Positions 45,641 through 56,499 of a stretch of DNA of 64,000 bases are shown piece after piece. The notes under the pieces are model-generated. The model did not search any database. It was not told the origin of the DNA and was given only the letters and a program-made list of their open reading frames with translations. The DNA lies in the NCBI RefSeq assembly GCF_040869045.1, contig NC_090319.1:378959601-379023600 (forward strand), in the 5' to 3' direction. Made by a program: the position numbers and the translations under genes. This DNA is from Eurosta solidaginis. Its lineage: Eukaryota > Arthropoda > Insecta > Diptera > Tephritidae. How positions within the stretch are numbered: position 1 is the first letter of the stretch; each line of letters starts with the position of its first letter.

Positions 45641-45895
45641 TTCAATTATACCTTGGAAATTTTTCAAAACCCTTTCTGCGAGAATGTACTTAGGCCCCGC
45701 ACTTTTGTAATGATTGAACTGTTGACAAACACATTCAGCCAAAGCCATGCCTTTGTTGTTATGCAACTTATCCCAATTTCCTACTTGGCATAGATTTGTT
45801 CTATGATTATAGAAATAAACAGAACAAGCCAATGCTGTCTATTTGTATTAATTAATCGGGTATTACCCACATTGCTTTTTAAGGTATGAAAACAT
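45630..45895 (-). mobile_element. Diverged copy of the 5.1-7.5 kb SINE unit, crossing a poly(A) junction
   Basis: 'GATAGCTGTTTCAATTATAC', 'CACATTCAGCCAAAGCCATG' and 'TATGCAACTTATCCCAATT' follow the array unit in order with about 20-25% difference by eye. It then crosses the 'CCCACATTGCTTTTT' junction into 'GTATGAAAACATTT', the tail of a neighbouring unit, so a tandem junction exists here as well. The B box ('GTGCGGGGCCTAAG') is destroyed. Confidence 0.65.
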
Positions 45896-47890
45896 TTTTC
45901 TATTATTGTGGTATTGTTTTGTGTTAATTGAAAAAGTGCTTAAATTAGATAAGCTGTGAATATGGCTGCATTTCGAGGGTGGCTTTGGGCTTAGCAAAAA
46001 AAAAAAAAAAACTCTATAACACCACTCGAATTAAATTTATAGCACCAGTATGGCTTTTGACTGTAAATAAAAAAAGAAATCATCTGTGATTTAGGAACCC
46101 TTGAAATGGATCTGTAGCACCAGCTAGAGCTTTGAGACTTATAAAAAACTTGTGGAAAATTCGATCCGCCCTACGAACATGGTTTAGTAGTTAATAATTT
46201 TTGGCAAAATACTTCCTATTTGGGCAGTCTAGCGAAATTCTTTCATTTAATAAAGTCGAGTTTTTATTTGTGTAACATTGCAAGCTTAGCAGTTTTTGAT
46301 AGACTATTTGTAGCATTATTTTGTAATTTTCAACTGCCTTTGTGAGATATGCCACCATTCTATCCACACATAAAGAGCGGAGAAAAATTAGTCTGTTGCC
46401 AAAAATTTTGAAATTTTTTTTTTTTTTGGCAGACAAGTCATTTTTCGTTTCGTCTGTGACTAAAGTTAAGTTAAGTTTTCTTATGAGGAGAAAGTGTGCT
46501 TTGTATGTAAGGAGCGAAACCTAATACGGAAGGACTTGACAGTTTCTGTTACTGTTTCCCATGTAAGGAGCGCTACGAACCGAAGGCAAGTTTTCTCATT
46601 CCAGGGGCGGCCTAGCTCGAATATTTTGAATAGCTTTGTAGACTGGAAATAAGCCACGAAAAGTATCGGCGAATTTAATTTGAAAATTATAAATAGAAAA
46701 ATGTGTTGCTTATAAATTTATTATACAGCATTTAGAGTCCACTGTGCTAGCGGCGTTGATGGGTAGGTTGGTACAACTACTATCGAGATCCTGTAATATA
46801 TCACTCCAAAAAGTAGAACCCGAGGCAATACAGCAATGGTCATCAAAATGGAAACTGTGGCAGCGTGGGTAAAAGTTAACCCATCGTACACTTAGTGCTT
46901 TGGTCGTTGAGTAACGAGCAACGAGATAAGGTGCATACACGTATGTTTGCTCACACTAAATATTAAAAATATTGTTTTATAGCATAACTCTTAGAAAAAA
47001 TTAAAACAAAATATGTATTACAAAATATTAAACAATTGAAAATTTGTGCGCATAAACCTTTGCTAACAAAACATGTTTTTTTCTTAAGTGTGCAAATTGC
47101 TGAGCGACTATCAAACGGAAAATTTGCAAATTGAAGGCAAATTATTATTTCACTAGCCTGCGGTCTCTGCTATACAGTCAGCGAGTGTTACTAGAAAGAG
47201 AGACACTGCATACAAGGGCACTACTAGGAATTCCTCGCGGGCGACTCTAGAGATGGGTATAGATAAATCACGACTTAGTTTAGGATTTTTACTCGTTGCC
47301 TAAGCCAACTAGCATCGTTGGTCAGCGTGATGTAAAGCGTGAAAATATACAGACTTTGAAATCTGGGAAGGACATCGAAAATGACAAATAAAGGATACAA
47401 ACTTAGAAGAAAGGAGCTGCTACAGAATTTCTTATTACTTTCGAAATATGTAGGATAAAGTTGCTATCCATCTTGCTGTTAGAGCTAATAAACTTTTAAA
47501 GAAACATCGGAAGATCTTTGCAAGTTTTAGAGAAAAGTACCGCGAAACCTGAAGTTCGGAGTGAAGCATCTGGAAAAACCAGCGCTGGTCAAAAAGAATA
47601 GGCCATTTATGGGACCTGAAGAAGGTCTTAAAAGTTCAAACCACAAGCTACTTTTGATTCCCTTTTAGACTTGTAGGTAGCCATCCACGAGCAAATTAGG
47701 AGAGAAGAAACGCTTCATAATTTATTACTGATCGGAATAAACCTTAAAATTTTATGCACGAAGCCAATAGATATATTTTCAAACAACCTTAAAATTGCAG
47801 TTTCTGGCACTCAAATTTAATAAGCTCCAAAATTAAGAAAGGACATGAGAAAATGGATGAAATCGGTTAAGGGCCTTAATTCGTAGCCGC
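45896..47890. other. Unannotated stretch
   Basis: 45,960-46,170 repeats 'TAGCACCAG' phrases ('TTTATAGCACCAGTATGGCT', 'CTGTAGCACCAGCTAGAGCT'). 47,140-47,850 has more even composition than its flanks and may be old transposon DNA, but no motif is recognisable on either strand. Confidence 0.35.
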
Positions 47891-48195
47891 TGTGTTTAGA
47901 TTCGCTTAATTATATTGGTGTAATCGTAAAGCTCGTACAGCTCATCATTAAATCTACTTCAATTTTTACCGCTGACATTGCGTAGTAGCCCATAAATCTT
48001 TCGAGGAACTTTTCTCTCGAAATCTCACAGAACCGCTTCATTTAATGTTTTCATAGTCCATGCTTCTTTACCATGCATTAAGACTGGTAAAATATGTGGG
48101 CTGCCAATACAAAGAAGTTTTTGTTTCCGCTCCGAAATCCGTTAAGTCCATGAAACAAGAAAAAAGGTAGTCTTACTTTGACGCACTTGACCTAA
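47890..48195 (-). pseudogene. RTE-type LINE relic, C-terminal fragment
   Basis: Minus-strand phrases 'LMHGKEAWTM' (about 48,080-48,050), a damaged 'RKVPRKIYGLLRNVSG' (about 48,010-47,970) and 'NDELYELY' (about 47,951-47,928) follow the same order as the relic at 29,480-29,640. Nearly the same DNA words, such as 'GATGAGCTGTACGAGCTTTA', occur in both. Heavily mutated. Confidence 0.65.
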
Positions 48196-49560
48196 ATAGT
48201 CTTGGTTGTCAGAAATACCATTTTTAAAATGCTGATAAAGCCCTATTACCTCAACAAAAATATGTTTTGAAACCTAAAATACCACAGCAAAAAAGTCCTG
48301 CATTATCTTTATTCTCCTTTAAAAAGAGAAGTTCTTCTTAAAGTCTGACCTCTTTAAAATGTAAACCATATTTCATTTAACTAGTAAGAAATTTATCCAA
48401 AGATACCAACATGATCGAGAATTTTTGTTTGAATAACTATACCTATACATTTTAAAATTTTTTCATTCAGATAAGTGCCATTTTGGAACCACACGGAACT
48501 CTCCTCAATACTCAAAAGGATTTCGCCCTACGACACTTAGCTGTGCTGGAGTTTATTCAGTTTTACAATGCAGCAACATTGATTTGTTTTTCCCCCTCAA
48601 ACATTTCAGACATTGCGATTACGTATTTGGAGGACGGATGTACGCGAAACACCTTCTAACCACGTGAATCAATGAGTAAACCGGAGTCTCTTTGTTACCT
48701 CCCTTTATTGTATCAATCACTTCGTGGCAGCAGCGCTCCTCGAATTTGGAGTGAGGGGAACGGTCTGTTCAAATACTTCAACATACATTTTCCCGACAGA
48801 TGCAATTTTTGCATGTTCTTGGACAGCTTTTCCAACGTCACTTATAACAAAGTATGGAAAGAAAAAAGACAAGTAGAGTTACAAAGAAAAATACTGTTAC
48901 CCCTATATATGTATTTTGCATCGTTGTGGCGCTTACGGTGCGTCAGCGGCTGACTTTGAGCACACATGTCTTCATGGCCATGTTCTCAATCCACAAACAA
49001 CGATACGGAAACACTAAAGTAACGCAAGAGGAATTCACGAAGTTTTGCTGGCATTGTCAGTCAATTTCCTAGCAGTCTTCGAATTTTGCCCGATTTTATT
49101 CTATTTTTAATTAATATGAATTATTCAATTTGTTTGTTATTTATATTTTTGAAAGAAGAATAACCAAAATTTGAGTTGTCTTTTTGCGTTCATTGTGGCA
49201 GAAAGACTTTAAAAATGTGTTTTTTCATAGTGATGCTAACGCCAAACCCACGAAAAAGTCTAATACCACCGTTTCCACACAGAAGCTTAATCGAATCACA
49301 ACTTTATTTAATGAAATAATTAAGTTTCCCTTTTCATACAGGAACTTTTGTTTCATTAACCGTCCTGTGCATAAATAGTTTTTCTCTTAGTTTGCATGGC
49401 TGGGTACGCGGGCACCACAAGGCAGTTCATAGAGTATGCAGCACTTGTGGCAAACCAATTTGCCTTAGTCATATTAAAAATAGGTGTCTTGAGTTTTAAG
49501 ATTTGAAAGCTTATAACCCTTTTCATGTTATTTTTTAATTTTAAATGTAATAACTTATTT
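48196..49560. other. Unannotated stretch
   Basis: Frames at 48,672-48,953, 48,854-49,072 and 49,184-49,378 show no recognised domain. No promoter or splice context supports a gene. Confidence 0.35.
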
Positions 49561-49561
49561 G

Positions 49562-50083
49562 TATTAGAGAAAAATTGTAAGTTTACAAATGGCGATGGTT
49601 ATTATGACATGTTTCTGAATTTCACTTCTTCATCAGCTAGCTTTTCGGGAGCTGAGCCTTGAACTCGAATCTCCAACATTCATATCAGTGCAAAGGTAGA
49701 TGCTTTTTTAGCTGCTAAGCCATATGAATGTCCCGTTGTTCGCTGTAAAATCCGAACAAATGTTACTAAGCTTTCAAAAGCGCGCCTAAAAATCATATCC
49801 ACACCATTAGGAATAAACTACATAAAGAGTGTATGTGCCTACATGGTGATCAAAAGGAATATAAACAAAAAGGCAACTCTTAGAGACCAATTGTACAGCG
49901 AACAGCGGAACGCTCATACGGATTAGCAGCTAAAAAAGCATCTGCCTTTGCACTGATATGAATGTTGGAGACTCGAGTTCAATGCTCAGCTCCCGAAAAG
50001 CTAGCTGATGAAGAAGTGAAATTCAGAAACATGTCCTAGTAACCATCGCCGTTTGTAAACTTACAATTTTTCTCTAATATCAA
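49562..50083. mobile_element. Foldback of two tRNA-like SINE copies, ~190-bp arms
   Basis: 49,562-49,755 ('TTAGAGAAAAATTGTAAGTT' to 'CCCGTTGTTCGCTGT') is the reverse complement of 49,899-50,083 ('ACAGCGAACAGCGGAACG' to 'CTTACAATTTTTCTCTAA') with scattered mismatches. The loop is about 140 bases. The plus-strand arm reads 'GGATTAGCAGCTAAAAAAGC' (A-box-like) then 'GGAGACTCGAGTTCAATGC' (B-box-like). The inverted identity extends beyond the tRNA-like part, so it may be one long-TIR foldback element instead of two separate SINE insertions. A third partial copy is at 39,912-40,000. Confidence 0.7.
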
Positions 50084-50467
50084 TTACAAAAACCATTGTA
50101 TAAAGGAATATGAGCAAAGCTCGCTAATTAAATACATATGGTAATAACTTATTATTTACGTGAGAACTACTAGTGGTACCTGGGTATCCCAGCCAAGAGA
50201 ACTAGTAATAAAAAACTAATTTTAGTAATAAAAAACTAATTTATTAAAAACATCTTTATGATAGTATATTTGAAAAAATTTGCTTTCCTTTTTGTAGAAA
50301 ACTTATTCCCATAGGTTGCCACACAATTTTAGCTCGGTTCCTATTTGTAGATTATGTAAAATGGCTTTGAATATGCAAAAGGTACCCGGGTACACATCTG
50401 TGAACAGGACGATTAAGCGAACATCTCTCAGCAGCCCCAAAAAATATTTCGTTTTTACAAAAAGTAG

Positions 50468-51275
50468 TTAAAATCATGATACAAAAAATGGAGGTAGTTC
50501 CATTTAGTGTGACGTTAGCTACTTGACTTTTACGGGGACAATGACAATTTCACCAAAAACAAGCAACCATATTGAAAAATGTTACGAATTTTTCTAATTT
50601 TGATGGATTTCATATTAACGAATTCGACTAAATTACTTTCATAGTTGTTTTAAATAAAAAAGAAAAAAATGAGCCCCATGCCTTGGAAATATTTTAATAC
50701 GAAATATCAGCCTAGAAAAAAAGGGTTTTAATAAGTTTTTCGAGGTCCCGCAAATTGTTTTGGTGGAAGAAACATGGATCAAAGTATGGAAAGCAAGGGA
50801 ATATAGCCTTCTTAAGTGTCCCTACGTTTGCTCAGAAAATTTTGACAAAACATACACATTTGTCAATTGCTTGCTCAAAGGAGGTCCTTATAAACCGACA
50901 CCGCAATTTCTTGATAAATTGGCTACAAATCCACATTTTTTATTTTTTTATTTATTGTATAATTCAAGCGTTGCGCTTTAGGAGGGAATTGTTAAACCAT
51001 TTTTTAGGGAGAACATTACCCTGTAGCTCTGCAGGTTAGCCACTAGTTATAAGTGTGTTTTTGACCGTTGTACCAGGGGTCACCTTGGGGCAGACCCGCC
51101 TATACACATTCTGAGCCCTTTTATCATTGACATAGATGTGCAGACTTTGGAAATACACTTTTTCTGAACATGCTTTGAGAAATATCCACAAACATTGTGA
51201 AACTTCAAAAATCCCCAAATACGTCAAACAATTTTGAGTGGAACTACCTTCTTTTTTGTATCATGGTTAAAATGG
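50468..51275. mobile_element. Possible TIR element, ~800 bp
   Basis: 'TAAAATCATGATACAAAAAA' with 'GGAGGTAGTTCCATTTAG' (50,469-50,509) is mirrored by 'GTGGAACTACCTTCTTTTTT' with 'GTATCATGGTTAAAA' (51,238-51,273). Arms are about 35-40 bp. No TSD was identified. The frame at 50,760-50,981 inside ('MVEETWIKVWKAREY..') is not recognised. Confidence 0.45.
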
Positions 51276-52431
51276 AAATCAGCCGTTTCTATCTTAACTA
51301 TGAGTACTGGCAAAATAAAATGCATGCGCAACTACCCACACCTAACCAAACATGTGCCTATTTTCAAAAAAGCCATATTATTTTTGCAGCAAATGCGACG
51401 AAAATAAAATTTTGAATTTTTTCGTGTTTTTCTAATTTTTTAAGTTTTTGAAAATAATTTATTTTTGATTGTCATATGTTACATTGACAATAAAATTTGA
51501 AGCACCAAGCAAACCCGGCTGAATGTTTAATTTGATTAGGCATTCAATAAAGCAATAATGAGATAATTAAGAATTTGTGTTTTGTATGGAAGATTGAGTT
51601 CGATTAGGGCTTTAATGTAGAAAACTTGGCTAATTATTTCATTAAGCCTCTGTGTGAAATTGGCATAATGTGTTCGGACCTCAACAATGTTTGTTTGTGT
51701 GATGATATAAAATCACAAATAAACGAACTACTTTTTTACAACACAATTGCTCTTGTTTTATAAATACTGCAGCCGCTTGTCAACGCAATTAAATATTTTG
51801 ACAGTCGAGCGCACTTAATTCCTTGTTTTTCTTATTTTTTATGACTTTTTTTTTGCACGTTCGAATTCAGCAAAAATTTACTCATTTATTTATTTTTTGT
51901 TTATTTTGGTAGGGATGAGTAAATATTGCATGTGTTCATTGTCTCCTACACCAAAACCACTGGCACTCTAAGCTGTCACAAAAAATATGAAAATCTTTCT
52001 TTGTTCTATTGTTACTATTAATACTTCTTTATTATTTCTTTGCTTTGAGCTTGTTATTTTTTAATTTTTTTGTTGTTTATTTGTATTCATCCATACAGAT
52101 ATGTTTATAAAAATATATACCCACGATTGTTTGTTTTGTGTCGGGTCGGGTTGCATGACTTTTTGCGGACAATTATACACTCAATTTTCTTTTAGTGGGC
52201 GTAGCAAATGCCATTTTCACAATTCATTCGTCTATTTATGCGGAAAATTGCTGTGGTCTGTTGACAGTAAATAAGAAAATTTCGTGGTTTTGTGGTTAGA
52301 ACAAAATATTAGAATTATACATACATATATTCACATAAATTTTATTTTACCAACATCTCTTTCATCTGAAATTTATTACAGTTAATTGGGCAGCAGTCGT
52401 AAAACGGCTACGCAGATACAGACATTCATAC
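51276..52431. other. Unannotated AT-rich stretch
   Basis: No gene or repeat family recognised. Confidence 0.35.
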
Positions 52432-52939
52432 TGTAACGAATTTTTCGGAAATTCCGCTGAAACTTTCTGCTAACGTTCGAATCGCTAAACCGTTGAATAA
52501 ATCACTCCAATATTCTGTATTGCAAAATGGTTTTTATTAGACTACTTCGGGAGAAGAACAATTATACTTCACAACTATACTTCACTTCGCAACTGATAGC
52601 GTGTTTAAATCAAACTGATTAGTCATGCCTCAACCTGCGCTGCTTTTATACACTCTGTTGCCTCGTCTGTATAATTCTACTAAGGTCTAGACATTTCGCC
52701 TTCTAGAATAGTTGTATCTCCTATTTGGTAATTTCTATATACATGTATATTTGTAGTTTATGTTTATCTTATGGCCATATGCGTGTGTATGTGCGAGCAA
52801 CTACTTCGGCTGATGATTACATGTTCTTTGTGAGTATCTCTTCTTTCCTTGTATGTGTGTGTGTAAATGATGATTGATTTTCTTATGTACATAAGAGTGG
52901 CAGCTTGCTTTATTGTTGTTGTGCCATTTTTTACTAACA
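52432..52939 (-). mobile_element. Solo LTR, copy 2, minus strand
   Basis: On the minus strand it begins 'TGTTAGTAAAAAATGGCACA' (52,939) and ends '..AAAAATTCGTTACA' (52,432). It carries a TATA box 'GTGTATAAAAGCAGCGC' (about 52,650) with 'CTAATCAGTTTGA' some 33 bases downstream. The 3' part 'GAGTGATTTATTCAACGG', 'GTTTAGCGATTCGAAC', 'TTAGCAGAAAG' pairs with the 10.8-kb LTR. A polyadenylation signal 'AATAAA' occurs near 52,536 (minus strand). 508 bp against 529 bp for copy 1. No internal domain or matching flank TSD. Confidence 0.7.
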
Positions 52940-53100
52940 GCTTAGTGATGCTAAAATTCGCCACAATACGCATGTACCTATTTGCTAATGTTTTGAATCT
53001 TATTAATTTAGCTACCATGGGGAAGATCAGCAAAAGCGAGTTGTGGAATGCATATTTCTCTTTAACACAAATTATACGAAAAAATAATAATAAAAAAATA
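52940..53100. other. Short unannotated stretch
   Basis: No gene. The 79-residue plus frame 52,867-53,106 overlaps the LTR edge and is not recognised. Confidence 0.3.
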
Positions 53101-53104
53101 AAAT

Positions 53105-53845
53105 AAAAAAATGTTAAGCACTATAAATGGACAAAAGTCAACGAAAAATGTCTCCTTATATAAAGACATATTCTTGCTAAACTTTGATTTTTAAATTTTG
53201 ACATAGAAATTGCAAAAATATTTATGAGAATTAAAAATATAAAAGTGGAGCCCACATTACTTGGATTGGAAAGTTGGCAGGAAAGGAGATATTATTAGTC
53301 AATCAATTGCGCTCCACCTTTATATTTTTACTTCTCATAAATATTTTTGAAATTTTTGTTCATTTATATAAAGGAATTTTGTTATTCTTTTTTTTATTTA
53401 TATTTTCTCCTTTTCTTAAATTTTCTCGGCGTCTTATCCTATCTCTGAAGTTTTACAGTTGTAGCTCAATGAGAATTTACATAAAAATTAATCCCAAAGT
53501 TCCCTCCGTTTTGTACGAATTTTCTAAATATCTCATCCCGTGTGCCCTCTAGTGGATGTTTTTGTATCGTGTCATCGGCTGTCATCGACCTCTGAATTAA
53601 GTTTGAAATTTTAAGTCTCTTGCTCATCGAGAAATTACTTAAAAGCTGGTTTCAAATTCTTATCTAATTTTTTCGATCCGTGCGCCACCTAACGGATTTT
53701 TTCCCTTTTGTTGTATTGTCTAACCTATGTGTAAAGTTCCACGTTGGTAGCTCAATAAGAAGTTACTTAAAAATCGATTGCAAAATTTGTATGAAAGCGG
53801 ACAAACATTCAATCAACCTAATATAAAGGAAGTAAAAATAGAAAA
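53105..53845. repeat. Repeat D, copy 2
   Basis: Shares 'AATGTTAAGCACT', 'AAATGGACAAAAGTCAACGA', 'CATTACTTGGATTGGAAAGT', 'GATATTATTAGTCA', the module 'GTAGCTCAATGAGAA' at 53,461, 53,622 and 53,750, 'CGATCCGTGCGCCACCTAAC' and the end 'AATATAAAGGAAGTAAAA' with 44,670-45,640. Here 'AATATTTATGAGAATTAAAA' (about 53,217) and 'TTTTACTTCTCATAAATATT' (about 53,326) form an inner hairpin missing from copy 1. Confidence 0.7.
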
Positions 53846-54114
53846 CTGCTAGATCTTGAAATAATATGGCCCAATTTTAGATCGACAAGTAATTTTTTAG
53901 CTCAGAGTTAATTTAAAATATCACTAATATCAAAAATGTATTAGTTTAGTCCCCTGACAAAATAACTCTTAGTTAAAAAACAGCTCGACGTTCTAGAAGT
54001 TGGCCTAAAGCAGTTATTTATTGTTGACTAGGGATCTCCTCACAAAACTTTACAACTCAAATTACCTACATTAGAGAGTTGTAAAGATGATCCTCATATC
54101 GCAAACCAAGCCAA
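53846..54114. other. Short unannotated stretch
   Basis: No feature recognised. Confidence 0.3.
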
Positions 54115-54265
54115 TTTCGAAACCGTATTCGATAAATTCAATCGTTCCCGAGATGGTCGGCCTAGAACCTTTATGGTGCTTTGTTATCGGAACATCAACA
54201 TCGGTAACACTCCCCAAAACCTTCGGGAAGTGTTTTTACCGTTAATAAACAACAACAACATAATT
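54115..54265 (+). mobile_element. LINE-derived short retroposon, 3' fragment
   Basis: 'CGTTCCCGAGATGGTCGGCC', 'AACATCAACATCGGTAACAC', 'CCAAAACCTTCGGGAAGTG' and the tail 'AACAACAACAACA' (54,249-54,261) are the plus-strand view of the family at 3.8, 14.2 and 35.1 kb. It confirms that (AAC)n is the 3' end. 5'-truncated, as usual for target-primed retroposition. Confidence 0.7.
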
Positions 54266-54690
54266 TCAATAGTTCAATAAAGTTTTACGAAAACTTCGAA
54301 CTTTTTTTGACGAAAATCTGATACACGTTACGGAAAAAATTGTCTTAAACAAAAACAATTTCGAGAGACCTATAATTCCTACATATTTGATCAAAATTAA
54401 TGGAAATAAAAAAAATGCATTTTCCCAAAAAAAAAAAAAAAAAAAAAAATTAGTTAACTATATAAATAAAGAGTTCGAAACTTTCGTAATTTTTTTTTTC
54501 AAATTTTTTCAAAAACGTCTTGCAAATTATGGTAGTAGGTTCTTATACAAAATTCGAAGAATTTTCTTCCCAAAATATTTGAAATAAAAATGAAAAATTT
54601 AGCTGACGAAATATTAAAAAAAAGAAGAAAATTTTCCACTGCTGTTTTTCTGTTCGCTGCTGTATATGACTGATCTTAACTATTTTTTTG
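54266..54690. other. AT-rich stretch with A-run
   Basis: Poly(A) at 54,428-54,449. No gene. Confidence 0.35.
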
Positions 54691-54699
54691 GAAAATTTT

Positions 54700-55165
54700 A
54701 CATGGCTATTAAATAAAACTCAGTTTCATTTCGTTTTTGGTTTTGGTTCCAATTTGTTCTTCGGCTTCAGTTCGTTCAAATTAAGTTCCAATTTTTTTCC
54801 GATTCGGATCCGGTTTTTTACTATTCAATTCCTGGCTTGTTCTGATTCGGTTTTGGCTTTTTCTGATTTGGTTCTTATTTTGTCCCCATTAGGTTTCGGT
54901 TTGCTCCAATTTAATTCGGGGCTCTGTTCCGGTTTTATTCCAATTTTATTCGAGTTTCTATTCCTGTTTTGTTCTTATTTAATTCAGGTTTCTGTATTGG
55001 TTTTATTTTGTTTCATTTCCGATCCAGTTTATTCCAGTTTGGCTCCAGTTTTTTTCAATATCGGCTCCGGTTTTGTTGCAATGAATTTCCAATTTTGTTT
55101 CCATTGGGTTCCCATTTTGGTGCAACTCAGCTCAAGTTTTGTTCTACCCTGCAAAAATTGTTGGA
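54700..55165. repeat. Degenerate TTCGGTTTTGGTTCC minisatellite, block 1
   Basis: Drifting repeats of 'TTCGTTTTTGGTTTTGGTTCC', 'GATTCGGATCCGGTTTTTT', 'CCCCATTAGGTTTCGGTTTG' and 'TTCCGGTTTTATTCCAATTT', pyrimidine-skewed on the plus strand, with a unit of about 20-30 bases. This produces long Phe/Ser/Gly frames (e.g. 54,688-55,311) that are repeat artefacts. Confidence 0.6.
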
Positions 55166-55800
55166 TTACGTGTTCCATTTTCTTCATGTTGGAGTACTCT
55201 AACAAAACTCCTTTGCAATGCGTTTGCGGACCACCATCAGCCGATCATTGCTCGTTTTTTAACGGCCGTCATCACGACACGATGACGATCGAACAGAGTT
55301 GCCAAAAGTAAAATATTGCATACAAATAACTGATAATAAAATTTTACTATGGCAACTCTGATAAAATGGGCACTGGTTTTATGTATACATACTATAGTAT
55401 AGAGAAATATTAGTTTCTTTATTCACGCAAATCCTAATAACATAAGAATATTCGTAGTAAAAAATATAAAAGTTGTATTGCCCCTCTTTATTTACTTTCA
55501 TTTTAAATTAAATTCACTCCCATAATTCTTTCCGACACAATTCCTCTTTAGTACTTTGGCATATGATCCTCTGTGGGTGCTCCATGCAGTACAACAGTGA
55601 AAGTACTTTGGAAAGTACTCTCACGTATGTACTCTATGGAATACTCACAAACAAAGCGAGAGTGGGATCACTTACTCCTCTCCTAGGACATCGCAATGTT
55701 AATTGGATCACATTTTTTTGTATGAATACAGATTAGATTTGGAGCAGTCCTATACTCCCAAAGGAGTATTCTTTACATTATTTATAGAGTACTCGCTTTT
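55166..55800. other. Stretch between two minisatellite blocks
   Basis: Holds 'ACAGAGTTGCCAAAAGTAAA' (about 55,294) and an inverted partner 'TTTTACTATGGCAACTCTGA' (about 55,342), a short foldback of about 20-bp arms. No gene. Confidence 0.35.
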
Positions 55801-55824
55801 TGCAGGGGAAATTCACTTATTATT

Positions 55825-56165
55825 TTGTTCCCATTCGGTCCCAGTTCTATTGCCATTCGACTTTGGTTTTGTTCAAACTCGTTTCCTACGTTTTCGCATT
55901 TGGTTGCGGCTTTGTTCCAATTCAGTATTCGGTTTGTTCCATTTCAATTCCGGTTTGTGTTTCGGTTCAAGTTTTTTTTTCACTTTCGGTTATATAGGAT
56001 AGTTTCGTCCCAATGCCTTTATTGGTTTTCTTTTAGTTAAGTTCCGATTTTGTGGCAATTCCTTTTCCGTTTTGTACCTATTTCTTCTGGTTTTGTTCTC
56101 ATTCGGTTCCAGATTAGTTCAATATTTATTACGATTTTTGTTCCGGTTTTGACTGTTGACTGCTG
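55825..56165. repeat. Degenerate TTCGGTTTTG minisatellite, block 2
   Basis: Same unit style as 54,700-55,165 ('CATTCGGTCCCAGTTCTATT', 'CAATTCAGTATTCGGTTTGT', 'TTCGGTTCCAGATTAGTTC'). The two blocks were probably one tract before the intervening 660 bp arrived or diverged. Confidence 0.55.
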
Positions 56166-56189
56166 CGGTTTATTGCTTATTTTATTTAA

Positions 56190-56490
56190 GCCGATGCGTG
56201 ATGGTCCACCTACCACACCGAAGGTCCTGGGTTCAACTCCTGGGCAAAGTAATATCAAAATTAGTTTTTTCAATTTGAAAAAAAAAAAAAAAAAAATGTC
56301 TAATCGGGATCGCCCGTCCGAGGTTGTTTGCCATTAAAAGCTTGAAGATGCCGTTAAGAGTCCGCAATAAACATGTAGATCCCGTCCCTCCAATTTGTAG
56401 GGAAAATTAAAAGGTGGGCGATGCAAATTGGAAGAGAAGTTCGTCATGAATCCCCTCGGAGGTAAATTGGGCCAAGTATTTATTTATTTA
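56190..56490 (+). mobile_element. tRNA-derived SINE (tephritid-type), copy 2
   Basis: 'GATGGTCCACCTACCACACC', B box 'CTGGGTTCAACTCCTGGGCA', 'AAAGTAATATCAAAATTAG', a poly(A) run at 56,278-56,296 replacing part of the body, then 'CCCGTCC..CAATTTGTAGGGAAAA', 'GATGCAAATTGGAAGAGAAG' and 'CCCCTCGGAGG', ending '(ATTT)n'. The A-box side is degenerate. Confidence 0.8.
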
Positions 56491-56499
56491 TTTTTTCAT

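Noticed and set aside
44997..45793. Two plus-strand frames of 93 and 126 residues as a host gene
   Set aside because: Both fall inside repeat D modules and the diverged SINE copy, and their sequence repeats with the DNA modules.
10847..52939. A single composite LTR retrotransposon bounded by the two LTRs
   Set aside because: The LTRs are 41 kb apart, in opposite orientation and not identical, so they are independent solo LTRs.
54688..55311. 207-residue open frame, the longest with an apparent membrane-like composition
   Set aside because: The Phe/Ser/Leu-rich sequence is produced by a pyrimidine-skewed minisatellite. Another reading frame of the same block is also open, and no motif is present.
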